Source: Bifidobacterium eulemuris (GTDB taxonomy: Bacteria; Actinomycetota; Actinomycetes; Actinomycetales; Bifidobacteriaceae). Taken from it: 64,000 bases of DNA. The notes below the pieces were generated by a model. It made no database searches, was not told the DNA's origin, and saw nothing but the letters and a program-made list of their open reading frames with translations. Where the stretch lies: contig NZ_CP062938.1 of NCBI RefSeq assembly GCF_014898155.1, positions 2,790,001 to 2,854,000 on the forward strand, written 5' to 3'. The position numbers and the translations under genes are program-made. Positions 1 to 8,280 of this stretch are shown in pieces (positions within the stretch are counted from its first letter, which is position 1; each line of letters begins with the position of its first letter).

Positions 1-1194
1 ACGCTGCGGCATATCGTGCTCACCGGACTGAATATCCACGACGTGACCGGCAATGTCTACGACAAGCATCTGGCCAACGGCGGCGTGTACTTCATCGCGC
101 ACTACCCCAAGGATCCCTCGCGTAGGGAGACGTCCATCGCCCGCTTCGACGACGTGCGCATCGTCGGCAACCGGCTGGACACCGTGGGCCGCTGGGGCAT
201 CGCCGTGGGATACACCGCCTACCTCAACGAGCTGGACGCCGACGACTACGGCGACGGCACCATCGACGACGCGGCGATCGCGCGGTATGGCCACACCAAT
301 GTGCTCGTCGAGAACAACTACGTCAAGGACGCCGGCGGCGACGCCATCACCGTGATGTACTGCGACCGTCCGCTGGTGCAATACAACGTGGCCCAAGGGG
401 CGGCGAGGCAGGTGAACGACGCCGACTACACCGCCACCGACTTCGGCAAGGTGGCCGCCGGCATCTGGCCATGGCGCTGCAAGAACGCCCTGTTCCAATA
501 CAATGAGGTGTTCCATATGCGCAACGGCGCGCACGGCAACGACGACGGCCAGGCGTGGGACGCCGACTACGGCGACGGCACGCTGTACCAGTACAACTAT
601 TCGCACGGCAACACCGGCGGCACGGTGATGTTCTGCATGGGCAAATCCGTGAACAACACCTTCCGCTACAACATCGCGCAGGGCGATCTCAAAGGCGCCA
701 TCGACATCCCGGACAATCCCGACGCGCATGTGTACCAGAACACCTTCGTCATCCCCGAAGGCGGCACGGTTGTCCGCGACAACCACGTCGGCGGGCACGC
801 CGTCGTGGAGAACAACATCTTCTACAACGCGCAGGACCATGCCGTCGAGGGCAATTGGACGCAGGGCGGTTCGCCGGTGACCTACTCGAACAACCTCTAC
901 TACCATTTCGCCGACATGCCGGACGATCCGGACGGCATCGCCGTGCCGCAGGGCGTGGCGGTGCTGCGCGACCCGGGCAGCGCGCCGACGTCCCCCGATC
1001 CGAGCGGCTTGGTCCGCCCGCACGGCGATCCCGAGACCCGCACCGTGTTCGAGGGCTACCGACCGGTCGCGCAGGGGCCCGCCATGGGTGTGGCGAAGCG
1101 AATCGTCGACCACAACGGCTTCGCGCCGGACAAGGATTTCCTCGGCAACGAGGCGGCCGGGGGCAATGCCGTCGGCGCCATCGTCGTGCCGTAG
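1..1194 (+). CDS. Right-handed parallel beta-helix protein, 5'-partial
   Basis: The reading frame is open from the first base, so the N terminus lies upstream of the window; 397 codons are visible before the TAG stop. The protein shows recurring short beta-helix rungs with Asn ladders (VENNYV, FQYNEV, YQYNYS, FRYNIA, YQNTFV, VENNIF), the pattern of pectate-lyase-like parallel beta-helix proteins. Such folds usually bind or cleave polysaccharides, and the amino-sugar genes downstream fit that, but no catalytic residues can be assigned from the visible part. Any signal peptide or carbohydrate-binding module would be outside the window. The fold is fairly sure and the activity unknown. Confidence 0.7.
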   Translation, partial: TLRHIVLTGLNIHDVTGNVYDKHLANGGVYFIAHYPKDPSRRETSIARFDDVRIVGNRLDTVGRWGIAVGYTAYLNELDADDYGDGTIDDAAIARYGHTNVLVENNYVKDAGGDAITVMYCDRPLVQYNVAQGAARQVNDADYTATDFGKVAAGIWPWRCKNALFQYNEVFHMRNGAHGNDDGQAWDADYGDGTLYQYNYSHGNTGGTVMFCMGKSVNNTFRYNIAQGDLKGAIDIPDNPDAHVYQNTFVIPEGGTVVRDNHVGGHAVVENNIFYNAQDHAVEGNWTQGGSPVTYSNNLYYHFADMPDDPDGIAVPQGVAVLRDPGSAPTSPDPSGLVRPHGDPETRTVFEGYRPVAQGPAMGVAKRIVDHNGFAPDKDFLGNEAAGGNAVGAIVVP

Positions 1195-1251
1195 CGACGC
1201 GGTGCCGCGTGGGCCGTCGCGTGGGCGGCGTGCGATGGTCCATGGTGGGCG

Positions 1252-1257
1252 TATACT
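1252..1257 (+). promoter_or_regulatory. -10 box of nagB promoter
   Basis: TATACT lies 66 bases before the nagB start in the only non-coding gap upstream of the nag genes. No good -35 is visible. The motif AAGGAA-N2-TAA follows at 1268-1278, and a hairpin (AAGAGG at 1285-1290 with CCTCTT at 1305-1310) sits in the leader just before the ribosome binding site. Confidence 0.5.
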
Positions 1258-1323
1258 CGAATATGACAAGGAAGTTAACGAAAAAAGAGGCTCCTGTTCG
1301 GGCACCTCTTGAAAGGGTAGAAC

Positions 1324-2136
1324 ATGCCAGAAGTCATTATTGTCAAGAACGAAGCCGAAGCCGGCGAGATCTACGCCCGGGCGGTGGCCGACCTCATCAA
1401 ATCCAAGCCGGACGCCGTGCTGGGCCTGGCCACCGGATCGAGCCCCCTGGCCGCCTATCAGGCGTTGGCCAAAACGGTGAAGGACGAGGCCATCGATATG
1501 AGCCGCGTGCGCGGTTTCGCGCTCGACGAGTATATCGGCCTGCCGCTGAGCCATCCGGAGTCCTACCACAGCACCATCCACCGCACGGTGGTCGAGCCGC
1601 TGGGAATGAACCCCGATCTGGTGCATGTGCCGGGCGACGTGCTGGACGGCGCGCCGCTTGAGGACGGCGACAAGCTCGCCCACGCCGGTGCCGACTACGA
1701 CGCCGCGATCGAAGCCGCCGGCGGCATCGACGTGCAGATCCTGGGCATCGGCACCGACGGCCATGTGGGATTCAACGAGCCCGGCTCGTCGCTGGCCTCC
1801 GGCACGCGCATCAAAACGCTGGTCGAGCAGACCCGCGTCGACAACGCCCGCTTCTTCGACGACGATATCGACCAGGTGCCCACGCACTGCATCACCCAGG
1901 GCATCGGCACGATCATGCGCGCCCGTCATCTGGTGCTGCTCGCGTTCGGCGCGGGCAAGGCCGAGGCCGTCGCGCAGACCTGCGAGGGCGGCGTGAGCGC
2001 CTTCTGTCCGGCCTCCGCCCTGCAGATGCATCCGCACGCGACGATCATCGTGGACGAGGCCGCCGCCTCGAGCCTGCGCCACAAGGAGTACTACCAGTAC
2101 GCCTACACGCACAAGCCCGCCTGGCAGGGCATCTGA
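1324..2136 (+). CDS. nagB: Glucosamine-6-phosphate deaminase
   Basis: Converts glucosamine-6-phosphate to fructose-6-phosphate and ammonia in the cytoplasm, the last step in feeding GlcNAc into central metabolism. The 270-residue protein has the family length, an N-terminal phosphate-binding segment (LATGSSPL), Asp68-Glu69 in FALDEYIGL, and the active-site loop GIGTDGHVGFNEPG with Asp145 and His147. The ATG is preceded by an AAGGG-type ribosome binding site at the end of a short hairpin-containing leader. nagA follows 31 bases later with its own Shine-Dalgarno, so the two are co-transcribed. Identification is secure. Confidence 0.97.
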   Translation: MPEVIIVKNEAEAGEIYARAVADLIKSKPDAVLGLATGSSPLAAYQALAKTVKDEAIDMSRVRGFALDEYIGLPLSHPESYHSTIHRTVVEPLGMNPDLVHVPGDVLDGAPLEDGDKLAHAGADYDAAIEAAGGIDVQILGIGTDGHVGFNEPGSSLASGTRIKTLVEQTRVDNARFFDDDIDQVPTHCITQGIGTIMRARHLVLLAFGAGKAEAVAQTCEGGVSAFCPASALQMHPHATIIVDEAAASSLRHKEYYQYAYTHKPAWQGI

Positions 2137-2167
2137 TTCGCCGCGCGGGATAAGGAGGGCAGAGGAC

Positions 2168-3427
2168 ATGGCTCAATCACGCGAACAGATCGTCGCCCGT
2201 GTCACCGACGCGCTCACCGGCGATCCGTCGCCGGTCGCCATTCGTGGCGCGCGTAAGGTGGACGCTCGCGGCGAACGGTCCCATTTCTGGGTCGTTTCGA
2301 ACGCCTCCGGCGTCATTGAAGCGGTCGGCACCGATGATGGGGAGTTCGAGTCGGCATGCCGGTCCGTCGGCATCGACCCCGACGACGGGAGCGCCGTCAT
2401 CGACGCGGCCGGCCGCGCGCTCACCCCGGGCTATGTGGACATTCACGCCCACGGCTCGTGGGAGCACAGCTTCGACGACGGCCCCGAAGGCATCGACATC
2501 GCCCGCGCCGGCCACGCCGTGCACGGCACCACCCGTCAGGTGCTGTCGTTGATCACCAACCCGGTGGAGGTGATCTGCGAGAACATCCGCAACGTGCGTG
2601 CCAAAATGGACGAGCGCCCCGATATCCTGGGCTGCCATCTCGAAGGCCCGTTCCTGGCGATGGCCCGCAAGGGCGCGCATGATCCGCAATGCCTGATCGA
2701 TCCGGTGCCCCAGGTCGTCGACACGATGCTTCAGGCCGCCGACGGATGCATCCGCCAGATCACCATCGCGCCCGAACTGCCGCATGGCATCTCGGCGATC
2801 CGCCAGTTCGCCGCGGCCGGCACCGTGCCCGCGGTGGGCCATTGCGACGCCGACTACGAGATGGCCCGACGTGGCTTCGACGCCGGCGCCGGCATCATGA
2901 CCCATATGTTCAATGCGATGAACGGCCTGCACCACCGCGAGCCCGGCCCCATTCCGGCCGCCGTGGAGGATCCGCGCGTCACCGTGGAGCTCATCAACGA
3001 CGGATTCCATGTGGACGATCCGATGGTGTCGCTGAGTTTCAGGTTCGCGCCCCACCGCACCGCGTTCGTCACCGACGCGATGGCCGCCACCGACTGCCCC
3101 GACGGGCCGTACAAACTCGGCGCCTTGGATGTGAACGTGGTCGACGGCCATGCGCGTCTGGTGTCCAACGGCGCGATCGCCGGCTCCACGCTGCTGCTCG
3201 AGGTGGCGGTGCGGCGCGCGGTGAACGAGCTGGGCATCTCGCCGGTCGAGGCCGTCGAGGCGGCGACGCTCACCGGCGCCAAGGCCTTCGGCTACGACAA
3301 GCCGAATCCGGTCACCGGAGCGCCGTTGGGCCTTGTCGCGCCCGGATTCGCCGCCGATCTGCTGCTGACCGATCCGGACACCTGGACGGTCGAACAGGTC
3401 TGGTGCGCCGGACGACGACTGAAGTAG
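2168..3427 (+). CDS. nagA: N-acetylglucosamine-6-phosphate deacetylase
   Basis: Hydrolyses GlcNAc-6-phosphate to glucosamine-6-phosphate and acetate, supplying NagB. The 419-residue amidohydrolase has the metal-binding HAH near residues 93-95 (in VDIHAHGSWEH), HLEGPFL, GHCDADYEMARRG followed by MTHMFNAM, and the catalytic VTDAMAATD, the NagA motif series in order. An AAGGAGG-like Shine-Dalgarno precedes the ATG. The gene ends the nagBA operon and is followed by a strong hairpin. Identification is secure. Confidence 0.96.
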   Translation: MAQSREQIVARVTDALTGDPSPVAIRGARKVDARGERSHFWVVSNASGVIEAVGTDDGEFESACRSVGIDPDDGSAVIDAAGRALTPGYVDIHAHGSWEHSFDDGPEGIDIARAGHAVHGTTRQVLSLITNPVEVICENIRNVRAKMDERPDILGCHLEGPFLAMARKGAHDPQCLIDPVPQVVDTMLQAADGCIRQITIAPELPHGISAIRQFAAAGTVPAVGHCDADYEMARRGFDAGAGIMTHMFNAMNGLHHREPGPIPAAVEDPRVTVELINDGFHVDDPMVSLSFRFAPHRTAFVTDAMAATDCPDGPYKLGALDVNVVDGHARLVSNGAIAGSTLLLEVAVRRAVNELGISPVEAVEAATLTGAKAFGYDKPNPVTGAPLGLVAPGFAADLLLTDPDTWTVEQVWCAGRRLK

Positions 3428-3449
3428 GACAGACCCACGTTCTTCCCCC

Positions 3450-3492
3450 CGACACGCCCCTTATCGCCATACGTGCGATAAGGGGCGTGTCG
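3450..3492 (+). terminator. Strong hairpin after nagA
   Basis: A perfect 18-bp stem (3450-3467 with 3475-3492) encloses a 7-base loop. No U-run follows, so it may act as a terminator, a 3' stabiliser, or both. It is the only structure separating nagBA from the downstream transporter. Confidence 0.65.
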
Positions 3493-3768
3493 CGATTTGC
3501 GCCATCGTTGAGGAGGGGTTATTGTTGACTTCGACAAAGATGTTTTGATGCTCTAAGTAAGTAAGGAAACTAAACTAAAATATTGGGATGGGGAATAACC
3601 ACTCCAAAAGAACACGTACTTGCTTGAGGCCTCACGCATATGGTGCCTGCGAACGTCGTGGACACCTGACACGTCGGCGTGGTTGCAGTGACGCGACACC
3701 GACACCAACCCTCACTGCAAGGCGGGAAGACGCCGCCGATCAAGAAACGGTCACAAGGAGAAATGGAC
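3493..3768 (+). promoter_or_regulatory. Leader and promoter region of sugar transporter operon
   Basis: This non-coding stretch is more AT-rich than its surroundings. It carries a short repeat cluster AAGT-AAGT-AAGG followed by AAACTAAACTAAA (3555-3579), overlapping a possible -10 TAAAAT at 3576-3581. AAGGAA-N2-TAA at 3563-3573 recurs upstream of nagB at 1268-1278, making it a candidate operator. About 190 bases of untranslated leader then run to the Shine-Dalgarno AAGGAG at 3755-3760. Confidence 0.4.
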
Positions 3769-5082
3769 ATGCAAAAGAAGCGTATTGTCGCCTCCACGGC
3801 GATGGCGTTGGTAGCCGCGATGGCCCTGAGCGGCTGCTCGATGGGCAGCCCCTCGTCCGGCGGGGACTCGTCGTCGGACGACGCGTCCGGCAAGACGATC
3901 ACCGTCTGGGCCATGAAGGACGACTTCACCGACGAGACCCTCGACGCCATCAACAAGGCGTTCGAGGAGAAGACCGGCGCCACGGCCAACGTCGAGATCC
4001 AGGAATGGGACGGCATCACCACCAAGCTCACCACCGCGCTGTCCACCTCCACTCCGCCCGACATCGTCGATCTGGGCAACACGCAGGTGTCGGGCTTCGC
4101 CGACAGCGGCGCCCTGATGGACCTGACCGACTACAAGGACGAGCTGAGCGAAGGCAACGAATGGGTCGGCGGCCTCGAGGAGCCCGCCACCATCGACGGC
4201 AAGCTGTACGCCGTGCCGGCGTTTGCCGCCGCCCGCGCCGTCGTCTACAACAAGACGATGTGGGCCGAGGCCGGCATCACCGAAGCGCCGACCACCTGGG
4301 ACGAGTTCATCGCCGACCTGGACACGGTCGCCGCCGCCAACGCCGACAATCCCGACTTCATCCCGTTCTACCTGCCCGGCCAGAACTGGTACTCCGCCCT
4401 GCAGTTCATCTGGGACGCCGGCGGCGACGTGGCCTCCGACGAGGACGGCACCTGGAAGGGCACCGCCTCCAGCGCCGAAGCCATCGAAGGCATGAACAAC
4501 TGGAAGGACTTCCAGAACAAGTACTCCAGCGAGGCCTCCCGCACCGTCGACACGGCGAACCCGAACCAGAACCAGTTCCTCGCCGACGGCAACACCGCCG
4601 CCATTCTGGGCAACAGCAACGCGATTTCCGGCATCAAGGAGCTCAACGCCGACATGACCGACGACGATCTGGGCACCTTCGCGATGCCGGGCCAGAGCGG
4701 CGAGAACCAGCCGTCCATGGTCGCCGGCTCCGACTGGGCCATCGCCGCGAAGAGCCAGAACCAGGAACTGGCCATCGAATGGGTCAAGATCGCCGCCAGC
4801 GCCGAAATCCAGCAGGAGTGGATCTTCGCCCATGACGGATGGATGCCGAACTCCGTGGAGGGCCTGGAGGAGGCCATGAACTCCAGCGACTTCCCCGAAG
4901 TGCAGCGTGGCTTCTTCGAGGCGGCCAAGAATTCGAAGGCCACCCCGGCCTCCCCGAACTGGGCCACCATCGAAGGTGACAAGTCCATCAACGAGTTCAC
5001 CCAGTCCGTCGCCACCGGCACCTCCGTCGAGGAGGCCGCGAAGACCTTCGACGATCATCTGAACGAAGTGCTCGGCGAGTAG
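3769..5082 (+). CDS. Sugar ABC transporter substrate-binding lipoprotein
   Basis: Extracytoplasmic solute-binding protein of family 1, probably capturing GlcNAc-containing oligosaccharides given the nag genes, ROK regulator and hexosaminidase around it. The N terminus is a lipoprotein signal: MQKKR, a hydrophobic stretch, then the lipobox ALSGC, followed by a Ser/Gly/Asp linker. The mature part begins ITVWAMKDDF and contains the family's PPDIVDLGN and WAIAAKS segments. An ATG at 3763 is also possible, but AAGGAG at 3755-3760 gives 8-base spacing to 3769 and only 2 to 3763. A large hairpin separates it from the permeases. The exact ligand is inferred. Confidence 0.9.
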   Translation: MQKKRIVASTAMALVAAMALSGCSMGSPSSGGDSSSDDASGKTITVWAMKDDFTDETLDAINKAFEEKTGATANVEIQEWDGITTKLTTALSTSTPPDIVDLGNTQVSGFADSGALMDLTDYKDELSEGNEWVGGLEEPATIDGKLYAVPAFAAARAVVYNKTMWAEAGITEAPTTWDEFIADLDTVAAANADNPDFIPFYLPGQNWYSALQFIWDAGGDVASDEDGTWKGTASSAEAIEGMNNWKDFQNKYSSEASRTVDTANPNQNQFLADGNTAAILGNSNAISGIKELNADMTDDDLGTFAMPGQSGENQPSMVAGSDWAIAAKSQNQELAIEWVKIAASAEIQQEWIFAHDGWMPNSVEGLEEAMNSSDFPEVQRGFFEAAKNSKATPASPNWATIEGDKSINEFTQSVATGTSVEEAAKTFDDHLNEVLGE

Positions 5083-5097
5083 CCGACGCATCCCATA

Positions 5098-5135
5098 GGC
5101 CCGGGATCCGCGCCGCCCGACGCGGCTCCCGGGCC
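5098..5135 (+). other. Intercistronic hairpin between binding protein and permease
   Basis: GGCCCGGGA at 5098-5106 and CCGCG at 5108-5112 pair with CGCGG at 5121-5125 and TCCCGGGCC at 5127-5135. There is no U-run. Such structures typically protect the upstream binding-protein message or partly terminate transcription, so that binding protein exceeds permease. Confidence 0.65.
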
Positions 5136-5170
5136 CCTTCCACCATCAGCCGTCACCAGGGAATTCGCAA

Positions 5171-6151
5171 ATGACAACCTCAACTCTGACACCGACCGCG
5201 CGGCGCAACGGCAAGACTCCACGGTCAGCGCACACCAACCCCCGCACCCGCAAGACGATGAAATCGACGACCGGATTCACCGCGCTGCTGCTGACTCCCA
5301 CCGGAATCATCCTCGCCGCGCTGGTCATCGTGCCGATCATCTTCCTGGTGTTCACCTCATTCACCGACTTCAACCAACGTTCGCTGTTCACCGGCGAATT
5401 CGAATTCGTCGGCCTGGCGCAGTACGCCGCCGCGCTGTCCGACGCCGCCTTCTGGCAGTCCCTGCTGCGCACCTTCCTGTTCACCGCCGCGCTGGTGGTC
5501 GGCAGCATGCTCATCGGCATGGCCGTCGCGCAGATGATGACCAAACTCGGCACGGTGATGCGCTACATCGTCACCTTCGCGCTGATCTTCGCATGGGCCA
5601 TGCCGAACGTCGCCTCCTCCGTGGTGTGGAAGTGGCTGTTCCAGCCCGGATACGGCGTGATCAACTATCTGCTCACCAAACTGCGCATCTTCGGCGACGT
5701 GAGCAACCTCGCCTGGTCGAACAACACCACGCTGGCGTTCGTGTGCATCTGGCTGCTGGTGGTCTGGCAGGCCGTGCCGTACATCGCCATCACCCTGTAC
5801 GCGGCGACCACGCAGATCGACCACTCCTGCATCGAAGCGGCGCAGCTCGACGGCGCCGGCCCCATCCGCACCTACTGGCAGGTCATCGTGCCGCTGATCA
5901 AGCCCAGCATCATGGTGATCGCCATGTTGTCGGTGATCTGGGACTTCAACGTGTTCAACCAGATCTGGCTGGTCTCCCAGGGCGGTCCCTCCGGATCGAC
6001 CTCCACCATCGGCGTGTTCACCTACAAGCAGGCGTTCGTCAACTTCGACATCGCGCAGGGTGCCGCCATCTCGGTGATCACCGTGATCATTCTGCTCGCG
6101 CTCACCGGCGTATACGTGCGCAATCTGCTTAAGACGGGGGAGGACCTGTGA
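5171..6151 (+). CDS. Sugar ABC transporter permease, MalF/UgpA type
   Basis: Inner-membrane subunit, 326 residues, with a basic N-terminal tail and about six hydrophobic helices (the first is GFTALLLTPTGIILAALVIV). The EAA loop, the contact site for the ATPase, reads EAAQLDGAGPIRTYWQVIVPLIKP. The stop codon overlaps the next permease start (TGATG), so the two are translationally coupled. No ATPase is encoded in this operon, so it probably borrows a shared MsmK-type ATPase from elsewhere, as is common for sugar ABC transporters of this class in Gram-positive bacteria. Confidence 0.92.
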   Translation: MTTSTLTPTARRNGKTPRSAHTNPRTRKTMKSTTGFTALLLTPTGIILAALVIVPIIFLVFTSFTDFNQRSLFTGEFEFVGLAQYAAALSDAAFWQSLLRTFLFTAALVVGSMLIGMAVAQMMTKLGTVMRYIVTFALIFAWAMPNVASSVVWKWLFQPGYGVINYLLTKLRIFGDVSNLAWSNNTTLAFVCIWLLVVWQAVPYIAITLYAATTQIDHSCIEAAQLDGAGPIRTYWQVIVPLIKPSIMVIAMLSVIWDFNVFNQIWLVSQGGPSGSTSTIGVFTYKQAFVNFDIAQGAAISVITVIILLALTGVYVRNLLKTGEDL

Positions 6152-7026
6152 TGACGACCGCGACCAAGCAAGCCGGCGTCCGTGCCGGAGTGAAAACCAA
6201 CCGCAGGCTCAATTGGCGCAGAATCGGCACCAACGTGCTGGCGATCCTGTTCAGCGTCGTGTGGCTGTTCCCGGTCTACTGGATGACCATCACCGCGTTC
6301 AAGCCGCGCAGCGAGGTGATGACCACCCAGCCGGTGTTCATCCCCACCCACTGGTCGCTGGAGAACTTCCAGACCGCGATGTTCGAGACCAACTTCTTCG
6401 TCAATCTGAAGAACTCGGTCATCGTCACCTTCGTGGCCATCATCGTTTCGGTGTTCTTCGCCTTCCTCGCCTGCGCCTCGCTGACCCTGTACCGCTTCCG
6501 CGGACGCCGTACGATCATGGTCATGATTCTGGCCATGCAGATGATCCCCGGCACGGCCATGCTGATCCCGCAGTTCATCGTGTTCAACCAGTTCGGACTG
6601 CTCAACAAGTACATCGGCCTGATCCTGGCGTACATCGCCACCGTGCTGCCGTTCTCGATCTGGAACATGCGCGGCTTCTTCCTGTCGATTCCGAAGGACA
6701 TCTTCGAATCGGCCCGCGTGGAGGGCGCCAGCGAATGGCAGATCCTGCGCCGCATCACCTTCCCGCTGGTGGCGCCCGGCGTGGTCTCGACCTCGGTGTT
6801 CGCCTTCATCACCGCGTGGAACGACTACCTGATGGCCTACACCTTCATGAAGGATCAGACCAAGTACACGCTGCCCGTGTGGCTGTCCAGCTTCTCCACC
6901 CCCGCCGGAACCGATTTCGGCGGACAGATGGCCGCATCCGTGCTGTTCTCCCTGCCGGTCGTGGTGTTCTTCATGATCGTGCAGCGCAACATCGCCAAGG
7001 GAATCACCGCCGGCGCGGTGAAATAG
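6151..7026 (+). CDS. Sugar ABC transporter permease, MalG/UgpE type
   Basis: Second membrane subunit, 291 residues, with the family's N-terminal helix (VLAILFSVVWLFPVYWMTITAFK), PRSEV motif and EAA loop ESARVEGASEWQILRRITFPL. The ATG at 6151 overlaps the previous stop and has GGGGGAGG 7 bases upstream, so it is preferred over the GTG at 6148. It pairs with the preceding permease to form the channel. It is followed after 85 bases by the ROK regulator. Confidence 0.92.
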   Translation: MTTATKQAGVRAGVKTNRRLNWRRIGTNVLAILFSVVWLFPVYWMTITAFKPRSEVMTTQPVFIPTHWSLENFQTAMFETNFFVNLKNSVIVTFVAIIVSVFFAFLACASLTLYRFRGRRTIMVMILAMQMIPGTAMLIPQFIVFNQFGLLNKYIGLILAYIATVLPFSIWNMRGFFLSIPKDIFESARVEGASEWQILRRITFPLVAPGVVSTSVFAFITAWNDYLMAYTFMKDQTKYTLPVWLSSFSTPAGTDFGGQMAASVLFSLPVVVFFMIVQRNIAKGITAGAVK

Positions 7027-7111
7027 GCGAGGGCTACATCCGATCGGCGCCGCCGCGAGGCACGGAATGCCATGGCGGCGTCGGTCAGCACATACCAAGG
7101 AGGTTGGCGTA

Positions 7112-8239
7112 ATGGCCCTCACCCGCGCGTCCCATACACGCGACGACTACTCCGGCGCCGCGCCGTCGGACATCAGGCAGCGCAACCGCACCGCGGTGCT
7201 GCGCGCCATCTACCCGAACGTCTGGTGCTCACGGGCCGAACTCTCCCGAATCACCGGCATGTCCAAGGTCTCCACGTCCGACGTGGTGGCCGAACTGATC
7301 CAGGACGGCCTCGTCACCGAAGGCGGATACCAGAACTCCCCGAAGCCGGGCAAGCCCGCGCTGCTGGTCGGATTCAACGCCCGGTCCATGAACGTGGCGT
7401 CGGTCGACATCTCGGAGGCCGACGGCATGCGGGGCATCGTCACGGATCTGGCGGGCAACGTGCTCGAACGGGACCAGGAGCCCATCGTCGAGCATATGCC
7501 GCTGCGCACCACGCAAGTGGTGGAATTCTGTGAGCGTCTGGTCTCGCGTGCCCACGCTCCGGTGCTCGGAGTGGCGGTCGCCACGCCGGGCACCGTGGAC
7601 GAGCGGGAAGGCGTCGTGCTGGCCGCGCCCAACCTCGGATGGGCCGACGTGGAGCTGGCGGCGCTTCTGCGCAACAGGCTCGGTCTGGAGGCCACGGTGG
7701 CGAACGACGCCGATTGCGCGCTGTTCGCGGAGCGTTGCTTCGCCCAAGGCTCGGAGAACATGATGCTCGTGCAGGTGGCCAAAGGCCTCGGCGCCGCCAT
7801 GCTGATCGGCGGCAATGTGGTGCAGGGCACCGACCACGCCGCGGGCGAGATCGGCCATGTCGTCGTGGACGACGACGGCCCGCAATGCGTCTGCGGCAAA
7901 CGCGGATGTCTGGAGACCCTGGTCTCCACGCCGGTGTTGGAACGCCGCATAGCCCAGGAGCCCGATCATCGCGACGATGTCGTGGCCGACGCCGGCGCCA
8001 TTCTGGGGCGCGCGTTGGCGATGCCCGTGGCGATGTCCAACATCAGCGAGGTGATCGTGGCCGGCCCCGAGGAAGTGGTGGACGACGAAATGGCGCGCGC
8101 GGTCCGGGACACCATCAACGATATGGTCCGATCCCGGTTCATCGGCGCCGTGAACGTGCGCCGGTCCCAACTCGGCGCCGACGCCGCCGCGCTCGGGGCG
8201 GTCGCCTTCGTGATGCGCGACCAGCTGCGCATTCTGTGA
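7112..8239 (+). CDS. ROK-family transcriptional regulator, NagC/NagR-like
   Basis: 375-residue regulator. The N terminus holds a winged helix-turn-helix (residues about 15-70, with IRQRNRTAVLRAIYP and SRAELSRITGMSKVSTSDVV). The ROK sugar-kinase-like domain has GVAVATPGTVD, VANDADCALFAE and the zinc-binding CVCGKRGCLE. The helix-turn-helix indicates a repressor rather than a sugar kinase. Position between the GlcNAc-type transporter and the hexosaminidase suggests control of the nag/hexosamine genes, with an amino sugar as effector. AAGGAGG at 7097-7103 fixes the ATG at 7112. Confidence 0.9.
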   Translation: MALTRASHTRDDYSGAAPSDIRQRNRTAVLRAIYPNVWCSRAELSRITGMSKVSTSDVVAELIQDGLVTEGGYQNSPKPGKPALLVGFNARSMNVASVDISEADGMRGIVTDLAGNVLERDQEPIVEHMPLRTTQVVEFCERLVSRAHAPVLGVAVATPGTVDEREGVVLAAPNLGWADVELAALLRNRLGLEATVANDADCALFAERCFAQGSENMMLVQVAKGLGAAMLIGGNVVQGTDHAAGEIGHVVVDDDGPQCVCGKRGCLETLVSTPVLERRIAQEPDHRDDVVADAGAILGRALAMPVAMSNISEVIVAGPEEVVDDEMARAVRDTINDMVRSRFIGAVNVRRSQLGADAAALGAVAFVMRDQLRIL

Positions 8240-8280
8240 CGGCTCGAACGCCGCCGACCCGATTCGTGGAAAGGAACATC

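Noticed and set aside
3534..3560. TTGACT at 3525-3530 as the -35 of the sugar transporter promoter
   Set aside because: No -10 occurs at 16-18 bases; the best AT-rich box (3576-3581) is much too far away.
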